Assembly: GCF_014170375.1 (NCBI RefSeq)
Contig: NZ_LZZW01000031.1
Span: 310,001-374,000 of the forward strand
Length of the DNA: 64,000 nt
From: Variovorax sp. UMC13
GTDB lineage: Bacteria > Pseudomonadota > Gammaproteobacteria > Burkholderiales > Burkholderiaceae_C
Direction: 5' to 3'
Both the position numbers and the translations under genes were made by a program. Positions within the stretch are counted from its first letter, which is position 1. Every line of letters begins with the position of its first letter. Under the pieces are notes generated by a model. That model did no database searches. It was given only the letters and a program-made list of their open reading frames with translations, and was not told the DNA's origin. Positions 8,675-17,165 of this stretch are shown piece after piece.

Positions 8675-8959
8675 ACGGAGGGGGTTCGCGTTTTTTCGCG
8701 AGAAGGAAAAGGCCTGACGCGCTTCACCTGCGCGTTGCAAGCTCGCGACCCGCGGGTCCTCGCGAGGGCGCTTGATACCATCGACCAGCCTCACCGCAGC
8801 GAGGTCGTCTGGGTTGAAGCCGCGCCCGCGCACGCTTGAAGGCACCCGGCCACAAGCGTCCTAGCTGAAGTCAACCCGTGGCAACAGAAGCGTCCAAAGC
8901 TTCTGCCGCCCTTCATAGTCCCAACCTGTCCCCGCTTGTTCGAGATGCCGACCTTTGTC
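8675..8959. other. 285-bp intergenic region without a recognised gene
   Basis: No convincing reading frame. The one visible structure is TCGCG (8686-8690), TTTTTT (8691-8696) and CGCGA (8697-8701): a short stem whose loop is the T-run. It lies 12 bp after the glutathione S-transferase stop. A normal intrinsic terminator has its T-run after the stem, so this is at best a weak terminator candidate. The rest holds the promoter of the Gre-like gene, which I could not place. Confidence 0.4.
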
Positions 8960-9442
8960 ATGGATAAATTCCTGCTGCAACAGCAGGTGCTGGAACGGCT
9001 CGCCGAAGACCTGCTGCAAGCTGAACAGGCCGTGCGGGCAGCCCATGAGACGGCGACGCACGAAGAAAACATCGCCGAAAACAAATACGACACATTGGGA
9101 CTCGAAGCCGCCTACCTGGCCACCGGCCAGGCTCGGCGCGCCGAAGCCATACGCCAGGCGATGGCCAATTGGCGCCAATTCCGCCCGCGTCCCTACGACG
9201 CCATCCAAGGCATACAGCTCGGCTCGCTGGTCTGCCTGGTCGATTCCGACGACAAGCAGCACCAGTTCTTTATCGGCCCGGATGGGGGCAGCATGAAGTT
9301 GGTCAGTGGCGCTCAGCGGGTTCAGGTCATCAGCAGCGAAGCCCCTTTGGCGAGGGCCATCCAGGGCAAATGCGAGGGTGACGAGGTGTCCTTGCAGATC
9401 GCCCCCCACCGACAGCAGTTCGAGGTGCTGCGGGTTCTTTGA
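8960..9442 (+). CDS. GreA/GreB-like transcription-factor protein
   Basis: 160 residues from the ATG at 8960. An in-frame ATG at 8945 would add five residues, and neither has a strong ribosome site. The N-terminal ~80 residues are a predicted antiparallel coiled coil with an acidic tip (THEENIAENKYDT), matching the region of GreA/GreB that enters the polymerase secondary channel. The C-terminal ~70 residues resemble the Gre C-terminal FKBP-like domain (APLARAIQGKCEGDEVSLQI). It belongs to a Gre-like family common in proteobacteria, distinct from housekeeping greA. Whether it stimulates transcript cleavage or competes with Gre factors is unknown. Confidence 0.72.
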   Translation: MDKFLLQQQVLERLAEDLLQAEQAVRAAHETATHEENIAENKYDTLGLEAAYLATGQARRAEAIRQAMANWRQFRPRPYDAIQGIQLGSLVCLVDSDDKQHQFFIGPDGGSMKLVSGAQRVQVISSEAPLARAIQGKCEGDEVSLQIAPHRQQFEVLRVL

Positions 9443-9550
9443 GCCGCAAGCGGTTCACACCGAATGGGCAGCGCTCGGCAGACGTGCAGGCGTCCCAGCG
9501 CTTCCGGTCCGCGGCGGGCCGCGCATCAGCCCGTCCGCTGCAAGCGATGG

Positions 9551-10111
9551 TCAGCCGCGCGCGCGCCGGTAGTGCATCGCGACCGCGCCGTTGCGCAGCG
9601 GCTTCGCCGAGACCAGCGCCAGCCGTCGCGTGCCGGGCAGCCCGTTCTGGTACAGCGTCGGGCCGTGGCCGGCGATCCTGGGGTGGACGAGGAATCTGTA
9701 CTCGTCGATCAGGTCCAGCCGGTCCAGCGCGTTCGCGAGCTTGGCGCTGCCGAGCAGCACGCCGGCCGGGGTCGCGTCCTTGAGCTGTTGCACGCCCGTT
9801 CGCAGGTCGCCGGGGACGCGATGGCTGTGGGCCCAGGGGAAGTCCGTTCGCGTCGACGACACGACGTACTTCGGCTGGGTCTCCAGCTTGAGCGCCCATT
9901 CGCGCACCGTCGGCGGCGCCGCCACATCGCCGCGGGCAACCGCCGGCCAGTGGCTCTCCATCATCTCGTAGGTGGTGCGGCCCCACAGCATCGCGCCACT
10001 CTCCTCCATGAGGCGGAGGAAGAAGGCGTGCGTCTCGTCGTCGGCGATGCCCTCCTGGTGGTCGACGCAGCCGTCCAGGGTGAGGTTGAGGCTGAAGGTG
10101 AGCAGTCCCAT
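9551..10111 (-). CDS. Dihydrofolate-reductase-like protein (RibD C-terminal domain family)
   Basis: 186 residues from the ATG at 10111, which has an AGGAGA ribosome site 6 bp upstream. The sequence fits the stand-alone RibD-C/DHFR-fold family: FSLNLTLDGCVDHQEG at the start, LWGRTTYEMMESHWP as the NADPH-pocket helix, KYVVSSTRTD, GSAKLANALDRLDLIDEYRFLVHP and a GxGPTLY turn. Such proteins are presumed NAD(P)H-dependent reductases, substrate unknown. It is monocistronic and transcribed toward the Gre-like gene, with a 108-bp gap. Confidence 0.85.
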   Translation of the reverse strand: MGLLTFSLNLTLDGCVDHQEGIADDETHAFFLRLMEESGAMLWGRTTYEMMESHWPAVARGDVAAPPTVREWALKLETQPKYVVSSTRTDFPWAHSHRVPGDLRTGVQQLKDATPAGVLLGSAKLANALDRLDLIDEYRFLVHPRIAGHGPTLYQNGLPGTRRLALVSAKPLRNGAVAMHYRRARG

Positions 10112-10214
10112 GCGAGTCTCCTGCGAGGTGGGCGGCACCGTGAATGCGCGTCCGTGGCCGACTGTAGCCGCTCGCGATGCAGGCACCGTCGCGCTCGGTT
10201 CCCTTCACCCATCG

Positions 10215-10964
10215 CTACCGCGTCAGCAGCCTCGGCAAGGCCGCGGCCAGCAGCACGACACCCGACACGGTCAGCAGCCCCAGCACCAGTTGCCGGAAGC
10301 GCGCTTCGCTGATGCCCACATAGAGCCGCGCGCCCAGCAGCGTGGGCACCAGCATGGCCGGCGCCACGATGGCGAACATCGGCAGCATCTCCCGCGTGAC
10401 GATGCCGGTGGCCACGTAGGTCGCCATGGTCACCGCCAGCATCGACAGATTGAAGTTCTGGATCACCGCGCGCTGGGCGTCCTTGTCGAAGCCGCGCAGC
10501 GTGCACCACAGCGTGGGCAAGGTGCCGGTGAAGCCGCCGATGCCGCCCATCACGCCGCCGGCCAGGCCCACCGCGCCATCGGCCAGCCGGCCGCCGAAGC
10601 GGATGCGCGGCAGCCGCTTCGCCATCAGCATGGCCGGGCACCAGACGATGAGCAGGCCGCCCAGCACCGCCTTGAACGCGTCCACGTCCAGGCGCGGCAG
10701 CAGCCACACGCCCATGGGCACGCCCGCCAGGCCGCCCAGCACGAAGGGCAGCAGCCGCTGGACATCGAAGCCGCGCCGCACCGAGACGGCCGCGATGACC
10801 TGGCCGGTCAGCGCGCCGAACACCGCCAGCACGGCCGCCAGGCGCGGCTCCAGCGCCCAGGCCCAGAAGGACATGGCCACCAGCCCGAAGGCGAAGCCCG
10901 ACAGGCCCTGCACGAAACCGGCGACCACCGCCCCCAGTGCCACGATGAAATAGATCGACTCCAT
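10215..10964 (-). CDS. TauE/SafE-family membrane permease
   Basis: 249 residues, almost wholly hydrophobic with about eight predicted membrane helices. It carries the family repeat GFVQGLSGFAFGLVAMSFWA near residue 17 and the matching GLAGGVMGGIGGFTGTLPT near residue 135. TauE/SafE proteins export or import sulfite, sulfonates and organosulfur anions, but the substrate here cannot be read. It is divergent from the LysR gene at 11068 across 103 bp, so that LysR is the likely regulator. Confidence 0.85.
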   Translation of the reverse strand: MESIYFIVALGAVVAGFVQGLSGFAFGLVAMSFWAWALEPRLAAVLAVFGALTGQVIAAVSVRRGFDVQRLLPFVLGGLAGVPMGVWLLPRLDVDAFKAVLGGLLIVWCPAMLMAKRLPRIRFGGRLADGAVGLAGGVMGGIGGFTGTLPTLWCTLRGFDKDAQRAVIQNFNLSMLAVTMATYVATGIVTREMLPMFAIVAPAMLVPTLLGARLYVGISEARFRQLVLGLLTVSGVVLLAAALPRLLTR

Positions 10965-11067
10965 GCCCCTGTCCGCTCCTGTGTGTCTTGCAATGGCGAT
11001 GCCGCATTGTGGCCAGGGGGCATAAGCTGATCATTCGAATTGCGTATCGAGGCATCATGATTTCCTC

Positions 11068-12030
11068 ATGACCTCGACAATGACCTCCTCCTCCGACGAC
11101 ATCCAGGCGCGGCTCGCCTCCCGGCTCAAGATGCGCCACCTGCAGCTGCTGCGCCTGATCGCGCAGCACGGCTCGCTCACCCGCGTGGCCGAGCACATGG
11201 CGACCAGCCAGCCAGCCGTGACGCACGCGCTGGCCGAACTCGAGGCGATGTTCGGCGCGCCGCTGTTCACGCGCTCGGCGCGCGGCATGGCGCCGACGGC
11301 GCTGGGCGAGGTGGCGCTGAGCCGTGCCCAGGCCATGCTGCAGGACCTGGGCCATTGGGTGCGCGACATGGAGGCCGCGCGTGCCGGCCGCGCCGCGCAC
11401 CTGCAGGTGGGCGTGATCCCCTTCATCCCGGGTCGCCTGCTGGCCCAGGCCATCGGCCGCACCCGGCCGCAGGACCGGGGCATCACGGTGACGATCCACG
11501 AAGGCACCAGCGACCACCTGCTGGCCCGGCTGCGTGGCCATGAACTCGACTGCGTGATCGGCCGCAGCTCGGCCGTGCTGGCCATGGACGGCCTGGTGCA
11601 CGAGGTGCTCTACGAACAGGAGCCGCGGCTGGTGGCGCACCGGCGCCTGGCGACGCGGCTGGGCCGCAAGCCGCTGTCCTGGCCCGAGCTGGCGCAGCTG
11701 GACTGGGTGCTGGGCCAGCGCAACACGCCCATGCGCGAGCAGATCACCGACTTCTTCTTGCGCGCGGGCGTGGCCCCGCCCGCGCCCATGGTGGAGAGCC
11801 TGTCGGCCAAGGTGATCGGCGAACTGATCGCGGCCAATGAACGGGCCGTGTCCATCGTGCCGGCCGACATCGCCGAGGAACTGGCCCGCCTGGCGGGTGT
11901 GGGCGTGGTCGACCATCGCTTCGGCTGGACCCTGCCGCCCGTGACGCTGTTCCGGCGCGCCGAAGCCTCGCTGCGCGAAGCCGATGCGTTGTTCGTGCAG
12001 GCGTTGCGCGCGGTGTGCGGCGCGCGGTGA
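11068..12030 (+). CDS. LysR-family regulator, probable regulator of the TauE/SafE permease
   Basis: 320 residues with an N-terminal LysR winged helix (MRHLQLLRLIAQHGSLTRVA, MATSQPAVTHALAELEAMFG) and a substrate-binding domain that includes the family loop HELDCVIGRSS. An alternative in-frame ATG at 11080 is possible. The 103-bp intergenic region shared with the divergent permease contains overlapping short palindromes TGATCA and TTCGAA around 11029-11039, plausible parts of a LysR site. Sequence style is close to the PcaQ/GbpR branch, where aromatic acids or sugars are ligands; the ligand here is unknown. Confidence 0.85.
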   Translation: MTSTMTSSSDDIQARLASRLKMRHLQLLRLIAQHGSLTRVAEHMATSQPAVTHALAELEAMFGAPLFTRSARGMAPTALGEVALSRAQAMLQDLGHWVRDMEAARAGRAAHLQVGVIPFIPGRLLAQAIGRTRPQDRGITVTIHEGTSDHLLARLRGHELDCVIGRSSAVLAMDGLVHEVLYEQEPRLVAHRRLATRLGRKPLSWPELAQLDWVLGQRNTPMREQITDFFLRAGVAPPAPMVESLSAKVIGELIAANERAVSIVPADIAEELARLAGVGVVDHRFGWTLPPVTLFRRAEASLREADALFVQALRAVCGAR

Positions 12031-12075
12031 TGCGCTTCGCGGCCTCTGTGCCTGCGACCTGATTCGCTAAAATCT

Positions 12076-12106
12076 ACCAATATGGTCTGTTTTTATCGAT
12101 ATTGGT
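12076..12106. promoter_or_regulatory. Inverted repeat upstream of the CPBP protease gene
   Basis: ACCAATAT at 12076-12083 and ATATTGGT at 12099-12106 form perfect 8-bp arms around a 15-bp AT-rich spacer. This is an AT-rich island in very GC-rich DNA. A -10-like TAAAAT lies at 12068-12073, just upstream of the left arm. The site is 73 bp upstream of the CPBP protease ATG, so it could be an operator for a regulator encoded elsewhere. A separate stem, AGGGGC (12131-12136) with GCCCCT (12142-12147), sits in the leader. Confidence 0.5.
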
Positions 12107-12178
12107 TTACATTACGGACGCGCTGACGCCAGGGGCACCGGGCCCCTGCATGCGATCCGGGCGCGCGAAGAACCGCCA

Positions 12179-12976
12179 ATGACCGACAAGACCGATATCC
12201 GCCCCGTCCTGCGCGTACCACCCTCCGTGTGGCGCGGCGTCGGGATCTGCCTCGCCTACGCGGCGGTGTTCTACGCCGCCTTCGTGTGGGTCGGCATCGA
12301 CTACGCACGCATCGGCGAGAGCGCCCAGACCCTGCGGACCTGGCTGCTGCCCCCGACCCTCGCCGGCTTCGTGGTGGCGCTGGGCTCGGTCTGGGCTTAT
12401 GGCTGGTGGCGCCCCGCGTTGACCGAGCGGCGCCGGCTGGCGCGCTGGGCCATGGTCGTACCCGCCCTCGCGGCGCTGGTGGCGGTGGGGAACATGCTGT
12501 TCGGCGACTACCGCAGCGTCACGCCCGAGATGTGGCTCTACCTCGTCGGCGGCTGCCTCGTGGTCGGCTTCAACGAGGAGATGGTCCACCGCGGCACGCT
12601 GATCGTCGCGCTGCGCAGCCGCTTCGGCGAGACCGGCGTGTGGCTGCTGTCGACCGCGATGTTCGCGCTGTTCCACCTGCCCAACCTCTTCTTCGGCATC
12701 GGCGCGCTGGCGATCGTGCAGGTGTTCATCGCCTTCGGCATGGGATCGGTGTTCTACCTGGCGCGTCGCACCACCGGCTCGCTGGTCCCGGCCATGCTGC
12801 TGCATGCCCTGTGGGACCTGTCGGTGTTCTCCGCCCATGTGCCCTACAGCGGCCTGCTGGCACCGCTGCTCGGGATCGCCGCCGTGGTCGTGGTCCTCCG
12901 GGTGCTGGCCCGCGAGCGGCGCGAGGACGCGGCCCATCGGGTCGCCATCACGCGCTGGCTGAGAAAGGCCGGTTGA
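12179..12976 (+). CDS. CPBP-family intramembrane metalloprotease
   Basis: 265 residues with about seven or eight predicted membrane helices. The three CPBP/Abi motifs are complete: EE with Arg four residues on at 133-138 (NEEMVHRG), FxxxH at 162-166 (FALFHLPN) and HxxxD at 209-213 (HALWD). The family includes eukaryotic Rce1 and bacterial proteins linked to peptide processing or self-immunity to bacteriocins. No bacteriocin or partner gene is adjacent, so the role is open. It is preceded by an unusual AT-rich inverted repeat. Confidence 0.87.
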   Translation: MTDKTDIRPVLRVPPSVWRGVGICLAYAAVFYAAFVWVGIDYARIGESAQTLRTWLLPPTLAGFVVALGSVWAYGWWRPALTERRRLARWAMVVPALAALVAVGNMLFGDYRSVTPEMWLYLVGGCLVVGFNEEMVHRGTLIVALRSRFGETGVWLLSTAMFALFHLPNLFFGIGALAIVQVFIAFGMGSVFYLARRTTGSLVPAMLLHALWDLSVFSAHVPYSGLLAPLLGIAAVVVVLRVLARERREDAAHRVAITRWLRKAG

Positions 12977-13057
12977 CGGGATGCCTCACCCTTTTCCCTG
13001 CCTCGCGGGGGGCCAAGGCCGTCCCGCCTCCGGCGCGGCCATGAGAGCATTCCGCGG

Positions 13058-13672
13058 ATGCACAGCCCCACCCCGCCGTCCCTCGACCTGCAGCGGCAGT
13101 TCGCCCACATGCAGAGCGGACAGATGTACAACGACCTGACGGCGGAACTGATCGCCGCGCGCCAGCAGGCCGTGCTGTTGACCAACGCCTACAACCAGTC
13201 CTTCTCGCGCCCCGCCGCCGAGCGGGAAGCCCTGCTGGCTGAGCTTCTGGGATCGGTCGGCCGCGGCGTGCATTTCGAGCCCACATTCCGCTGCGAGTTC
13301 GGGCGCAACATCCACATCGGCAACAACTTCTACGCCAACTTCGATTGCGTGATGCTCGACGGCGGCGGGATCTTCATCGGCGACGACGTGCTGCTGGCGC
13401 CGCGCGTGGGCATCTACACCAGCAACCACGCGCTCGACCCCGCGGAGCGCGCGGCGGGCGGCTGCCGCGCCAAGCCGGTGCGGATCGGGCACCGCGTGTG
13501 GATCGGCGCCGGCGTGCACCTGAACCCCGGCGTCACGATCGGCGAGGGTTCGATCGTCGGCTCGGGCAGCGTGGTCACGAGCGACATCCCCGCGGGCGTG
13601 ATCGCCGCCGGCGCGCCCTGCCGGGTCCTGCGTGCGATCACGGACCAGGACCGCACGGGCTACAGGCCCTGA
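13058..13672 (+). CDS. Maltose/galactoside-type O-acetyltransferase (left-handed beta-helix)
   Basis: 204 residues. An N-terminal helical maltose-acetyltransferase cap (QMYNDLTAELIAARQQAVLLT) is followed by hexapeptide repeats of the left-handed beta-helix (IHIGNN, IFIGDDVLLAP, VRIGHRVWIGAG, VTIGEGSIVGSG). The catalytic His lies in YTSNHALDP. It should use acetyl-CoA to acetylate a sugar hydroxyl. It is convergent with the oleate hydratase gene, which ends 15 bp away. The sugar substrate is unknown. Confidence 0.88.
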   Translation: MHSPTPPSLDLQRQFAHMQSGQMYNDLTAELIAARQQAVLLTNAYNQSFSRPAAEREALLAELLGSVGRGVHFEPTFRCEFGRNIHIGNNFYANFDCVMLDGGGIFIGDDVLLAPRVGIYTSNHALDPAERAAGGCRAKPVRIGHRVWIGAGVHLNPGVTIGEGSIVGSGSVVTSDIPAGVIAAGAPCRVLRAITDQDRTGYRP

Positions 13673-13687
13673 GGCCGCCGGCCGCCC

Positions 13688-15457
13688 TCAGTCGTCGGCC
13701 ACCAGCTTGAACTCCCGCAGCAGCGCGCCGACCTGGATGCTGTCGAGCTTCTTCATCAGCAGGTGGCGCAGGAAGGCCGGGCCGGGGATCTCGATCTCCT
13801 TGCCGTCGCGCAGGCGGCCGGTCGCGGCCAGCAGGGTGCGGATGTCGTAGGTCGAGTTGAACACCTCCGGCACGCCGCGCTCCACGCCCAGCAGCGTGTA
13901 GACGGCTTCCATCGGCGTGCGCACCGAGTACTCGGTGGTGAAGATGCAGTCGCGCTGTTTCGACTCGGCGAACTGGCCGATGAAGGCGAAGTTGGCGGCC
14001 CCCTCGGGCACCACGTCCGGCCGGTCGCCCGCCTGGCGCGGCATGAAGAAGGCCGTGATGTAGGGCATCATCACCGGCACGGTCTTGGCGCCTGTCGCCG
14101 CCAGTTCGGCGATGTCCTCGACCGGCACGCCCAGGTGGTAGAGCCATTCCTGGGTGATCTCCTCGCCCGTGCAGTCCTGCATCGGCTTCTTCACATGGTC
14201 GCCGGGCGTGTCCACGAACAGTGCATAGACCCAGACCACGATCTGGTCCTTGGGCTGGCGCTTGAAATGCGGCTGCCGGTTCACGGTCCAGCTCATCAGC
14301 CAGGCCGAGTCCCGGGCGCTGACGATGCCGCCGGTCACGACCTTGCCGCTGAACGGGTCGCGCTTGGCGATCTTCCGGATGTACTGCGGAATCCGCGCAT
14401 CGAGCGTGGTGACGGTGGCCGACTCCCATTTGGTTTCAGGGATGTGCGCGCCGAACACGTCGGGCCGGCCGAAGGCGCGGTCCTTGGCGGCGATGCGGCG
14501 CCACAGGTCCCAGGCAGGCGCCGGGCCTTCGTCGAGCTTGGCGGGCGTGTGGTGGTCGCCGCTGTCGGAGTTCTCGGTCAGCGAGCCGATGGTCATGAAC
14601 ACCAGATCGTCGGGCCCCAGGTCGACTCCGCCCGCAACGCCGTCCTTCGTCCAGTGGATGCGCGTGGCCTGCTTGCGCGCGGCGGCGATGTCGAAATCGA
14701 CGTCGGTGACCTCGGTGCCGTACTGGAACATCACGCCTTTCTCCTGCAGCCACGCGACCAGCGGCAGCACCAGCGATTCGTACTGGTTGAATTTGGTGAA
14801 CTTGAGCGCGGAGAAATCCGGCAGGCCGCCGATGTGGTGGATGAAGCGGTGCAGGTACAGCTTCATCTCCAGCGCCGAATGCCACTCCTCGAAGGCGAAC
14901 ATGGTGCGCCAGTAGAGCCAGAAGTTGCTGGCGAGGAAGTCCTGCCCCAGAACTTCATCGATGCGCTTGTTCTCCATCTCCTCGCGGGTGGCCAGGAACA
15001 GCTGGACGATCTCCTTCTGCGCCTGCTCGCTGAGCGTGAACAGGCCGTCGGTACGGGCGTCCTCGCCCCGGTTCACCGTGGCGCGCTGCAGGGAGTAGTT
15101 CGGGTCGTCCTTGTCGAGCCAGTAGAACTCGTCGAGCACGCTCGCGCCCTCGACTTCGAGCGAGGGAATCGAGCGGAACAGGTCCCACAGGCATTCGAAG
15201 TGGTTCTCCATCTCGCGCCCGCCGCGGATCACGAAGCCCTTCTTCGGCACCTCGAGCCCGTCGAGCGCGCCGCCGGGCAGCGCGAGCCGCTCGAGGATGG
15301 TGATCCGGTTCCCGAGCATGTGCCCGTCGCGGATCAGGAAGGCCGCGCCCGCCAGCGCCGCCAGGCCCGAGCCGACGAACCATGCGGTCTTGTTCTCCAC
15401 GCCGCCGGGTTTGCGCGGCCGGGCGAAGGCCTCGTAGTTGCCACTGCTGTAGTACAT
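13688..15457 (-). CDS. ohyA: Oleate hydratase (FAD-dependent, MCRA family)
   Basis: 589 residues from the ATG at 15457, with an AAGGA ribosome site upstream. The family range is about 560-650. It hydrates the cis-9 double bond of oleate to 10-hydroxystearate and needs FAD. Visible features are the FAD-binding loop GSGLAALAGAAFLIRD near residue 26, the ITILERLALPGGALDG segment that contacts FAD, and a conserved MENHFECLWDLFRSIPSLE block. Longer upstream frames lack a ribosome site. It is divergent from the diguanylate cyclase gene at 15700. Likely roles are detoxification of unsaturated fatty acids or membrane adaptation. Confidence 0.88.
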   Translation of the reverse strand: MYYSSGNYEAFARPRKPGGVENKTAWFVGSGLAALAGAAFLIRDGHMLGNRITILERLALPGGALDGLEVPKKGFVIRGGREMENHFECLWDLFRSIPSLEVEGASVLDEFYWLDKDDPNYSLQRATVNRGEDARTDGLFTLSEQAQKEIVQLFLATREEMENKRIDEVLGQDFLASNFWLYWRTMFAFEEWHSALEMKLYLHRFIHHIGGLPDFSALKFTKFNQYESLVLPLVAWLQEKGVMFQYGTEVTDVDFDIAAARKQATRIHWTKDGVAGGVDLGPDDLVFMTIGSLTENSDSGDHHTPAKLDEGPAPAWDLWRRIAAKDRAFGRPDVFGAHIPETKWESATVTTLDARIPQYIRKIAKRDPFSGKVVTGGIVSARDSAWLMSWTVNRQPHFKRQPKDQIVVWVYALFVDTPGDHVKKPMQDCTGEEITQEWLYHLGVPVEDIAELAATGAKTVPVMMPYITAFFMPRQAGDRPDVVPEGAANFAFIGQFAESKQRDCIFTTEYSVRTPMEAVYTLLGVERGVPEVFNSTYDIRTLLAATGRLRDGKEIEIPGPAFLRHLLMKKLDSIQVGALLREFKLVADD

Positions 15458-15699
15458 GCCTGTGTGTCCTTCGCCGCTTCGCGCGGCCGTTGCGCTGCGG
15501 AAGAATCTTAGGCGCCTTCGCACGCCGCGACGGCGCGCGGCGCCCGGATCTGCGTCGCCCTTGATCTGGCGCAAGGGTCCTGGGAAACAGGCGGCGGCGG
15601 CGGCCGGGCAGCGGGTGCGGCATGATGCGCTCCTGCGTTGGCACGACATGTGCGTCCTGCGGCTGCATCCGCTCCTTTGCCCTTTCCGCGACCCTGTCC

Positions 15700-17076
15700 A
15701 TGAACCGCCACGGCGCCGACTTCCTCCACACCGTCATGGACCTGCTGGTCGACGCCATCTGCGTGGTCGACGGGTCGGGCCGCTTCGTCTTCCTGAGCGC
15801 GGCCTGCGAGCGAATCTTCGGCTACACCGCCCAGGAGATGGTCGGCCAGCCGATGATCGATTTCGTCTGGCCCGAGGACCGCGCCCGGACGCTCGAAGGC
15901 GTGGACAAGGTCATCGCCGGCACCCAGGACCCGCATTTCGAGAACCGCTACCGCCGCAAGGACGGGCGCCCGGTCTACATCATGTGGTCGGCCCGCTGGT
16001 CGGAAGCCGACCAGGTGCGGGTGGCCGTGGCACGCGACGTGACCGAGCGCCGGCGCGCCGAATCGATGCGCGCCGCGCTGTACGCGGTGTCCGAGGCCGC
16101 GCACACGGCCGAGGACCTGGTCGCGCTGTTCGAGCGCGTGCACCGGATCGTCGGCGGCCTGCTGCCCGCGCTCAACTTCTTCGTCGCGCTCTACGACGAG
16201 GCCACCGACGCGCTCACGTTCCCCTACTACGTCGACACCCACCACACGCCCCCCGCGCCGCTGACCCTGAGCGCGGGCACGCTGAGCGCCGAGGTGATCC
16301 GCAGCGGCCAGCCGCTGCTGCTGCGCTCCGACATCCCGACCCCGCTGCCGGCGCGCGTGAAGCTCGACGTCGGCAAGGGCTCGCTCGACTGGCTGGGCGT
16401 GCCGCTGCGCACCCAGCAGGGCACGATCGGCGTGCTGGTGGTGCAGAGCTACTCGGGCGACGAGCGCTACACCGACGCCGACGTGGAGCTGCTGCAGTTC
16501 GTCTCGGACCAGGTCGCGACCGCGATCGAGCGCAAGCGCCGCGAGACCTGGCTGCGGCACATCGCGCGCCACGATCCGCTGACCGACCTGCCCAACCGCG
16601 CATTGCTGCACGACCGCATGGAGGCCGCGCTGCAGCGCGCACGCACCCGCGCCTCGCGCTTCGCGGTGCTCTACCTCGACCTGGACATGTTCAAGCAGGT
16701 CAACGACAGCTTCGGTCACGCGGTGGGCGACCTGCTGCTGCAGGAAACCGCCCTGCGGCTGCGCCATTGCGTGGGCGCGGCCGACACCGTCGGGCGCATC
16801 GGCGGCGACGAGTTCCTGGTGCTGCTGGACAACGACCATTCCGCGGGCCAGGCCATGGCCGTGGCCGGCCGCATCCTGAGCGTGCTGCGCCTGCCCTTCA
16901 TGCTGGCCGCGCGCCAGCTGCAGGTCTCGCCCAGCATCGGGATCGCGCTGTACCCCGAGCACGGCGACGACTACAAGCAGCTGATCCGTTACGCCGACGA
17001 GGCGATGTACGCGGCCAAGAAGTCGGGCGGCAACCGCGTGCTGCTGACCCGCAGCGGGGCCGAGACGCCGGATTGA
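15700..17076 (+). CDS. PAS-GAF-GGDEF diguanylate cyclase
   Basis: 458 residues from the ATG at 15700; an in-frame ATG at 15622 would add 26 unconvincing residues. Domain order: PAS at ~5-125 (VDAICVVDGSGRFVFLSAA, RRKDGRPVYIMWSARW), GAF at ~130-285, GGDEF at ~300-455. The catalytic motif is an intact GGDEF (GRIGGDEFLVLL), so it should make cyclic di-GMP. The usual inhibitory RxxD site five residues upstream reads GAAD, so product inhibition through that site is probably lost. There is no membrane segment; it is a cytosolic sensor with unknown ligands. pssA follows 89 bp downstream. Confidence 0.88.
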   Translation: MNRHGADFLHTVMDLLVDAICVVDGSGRFVFLSAACERIFGYTAQEMVGQPMIDFVWPEDRARTLEGVDKVIAGTQDPHFENRYRRKDGRPVYIMWSARWSEADQVRVAVARDVTERRRAESMRAALYAVSEAAHTAEDLVALFERVHRIVGGLLPALNFFVALYDEATDALTFPYYVDTHHTPPAPLTLSAGTLSAEVIRSGQPLLLRSDIPTPLPARVKLDVGKGSLDWLGVPLRTQQGTIGVLVVQSYSGDERYTDADVELLQFVSDQVATAIERKRRETWLRHIARHDPLTDLPNRALLHDRMEAALQRARTRASRFAVLYLDLDMFKQVNDSFGHAVGDLLLQETALRLRHCVGAADTVGRIGGDEFLVLLDNDHSAGQAMAVAGRILSVLRLPFMLAARQLQVSPSIGIALYPEHGDDYKQLIRYADEAMYAAKKSGGNRVLLTRSGAETPD

Positions 17077-17165
17077 GCCTACAAGGCGCGCGCGCCGATT
17101 GCGCTAAGGTGCGGCGATGCGACCGCCGACCGGCGGCCCGAACCCCGCACCGAGGACACCGCCCC

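Noticed and set aside
8686..8701. TCGCG-TTTTTT-CGCGA as an intrinsic terminator
   Set aside because: The T-run is in the loop and no T-run follows the stem, so it does not fit the usual terminator design; kept only as a note.
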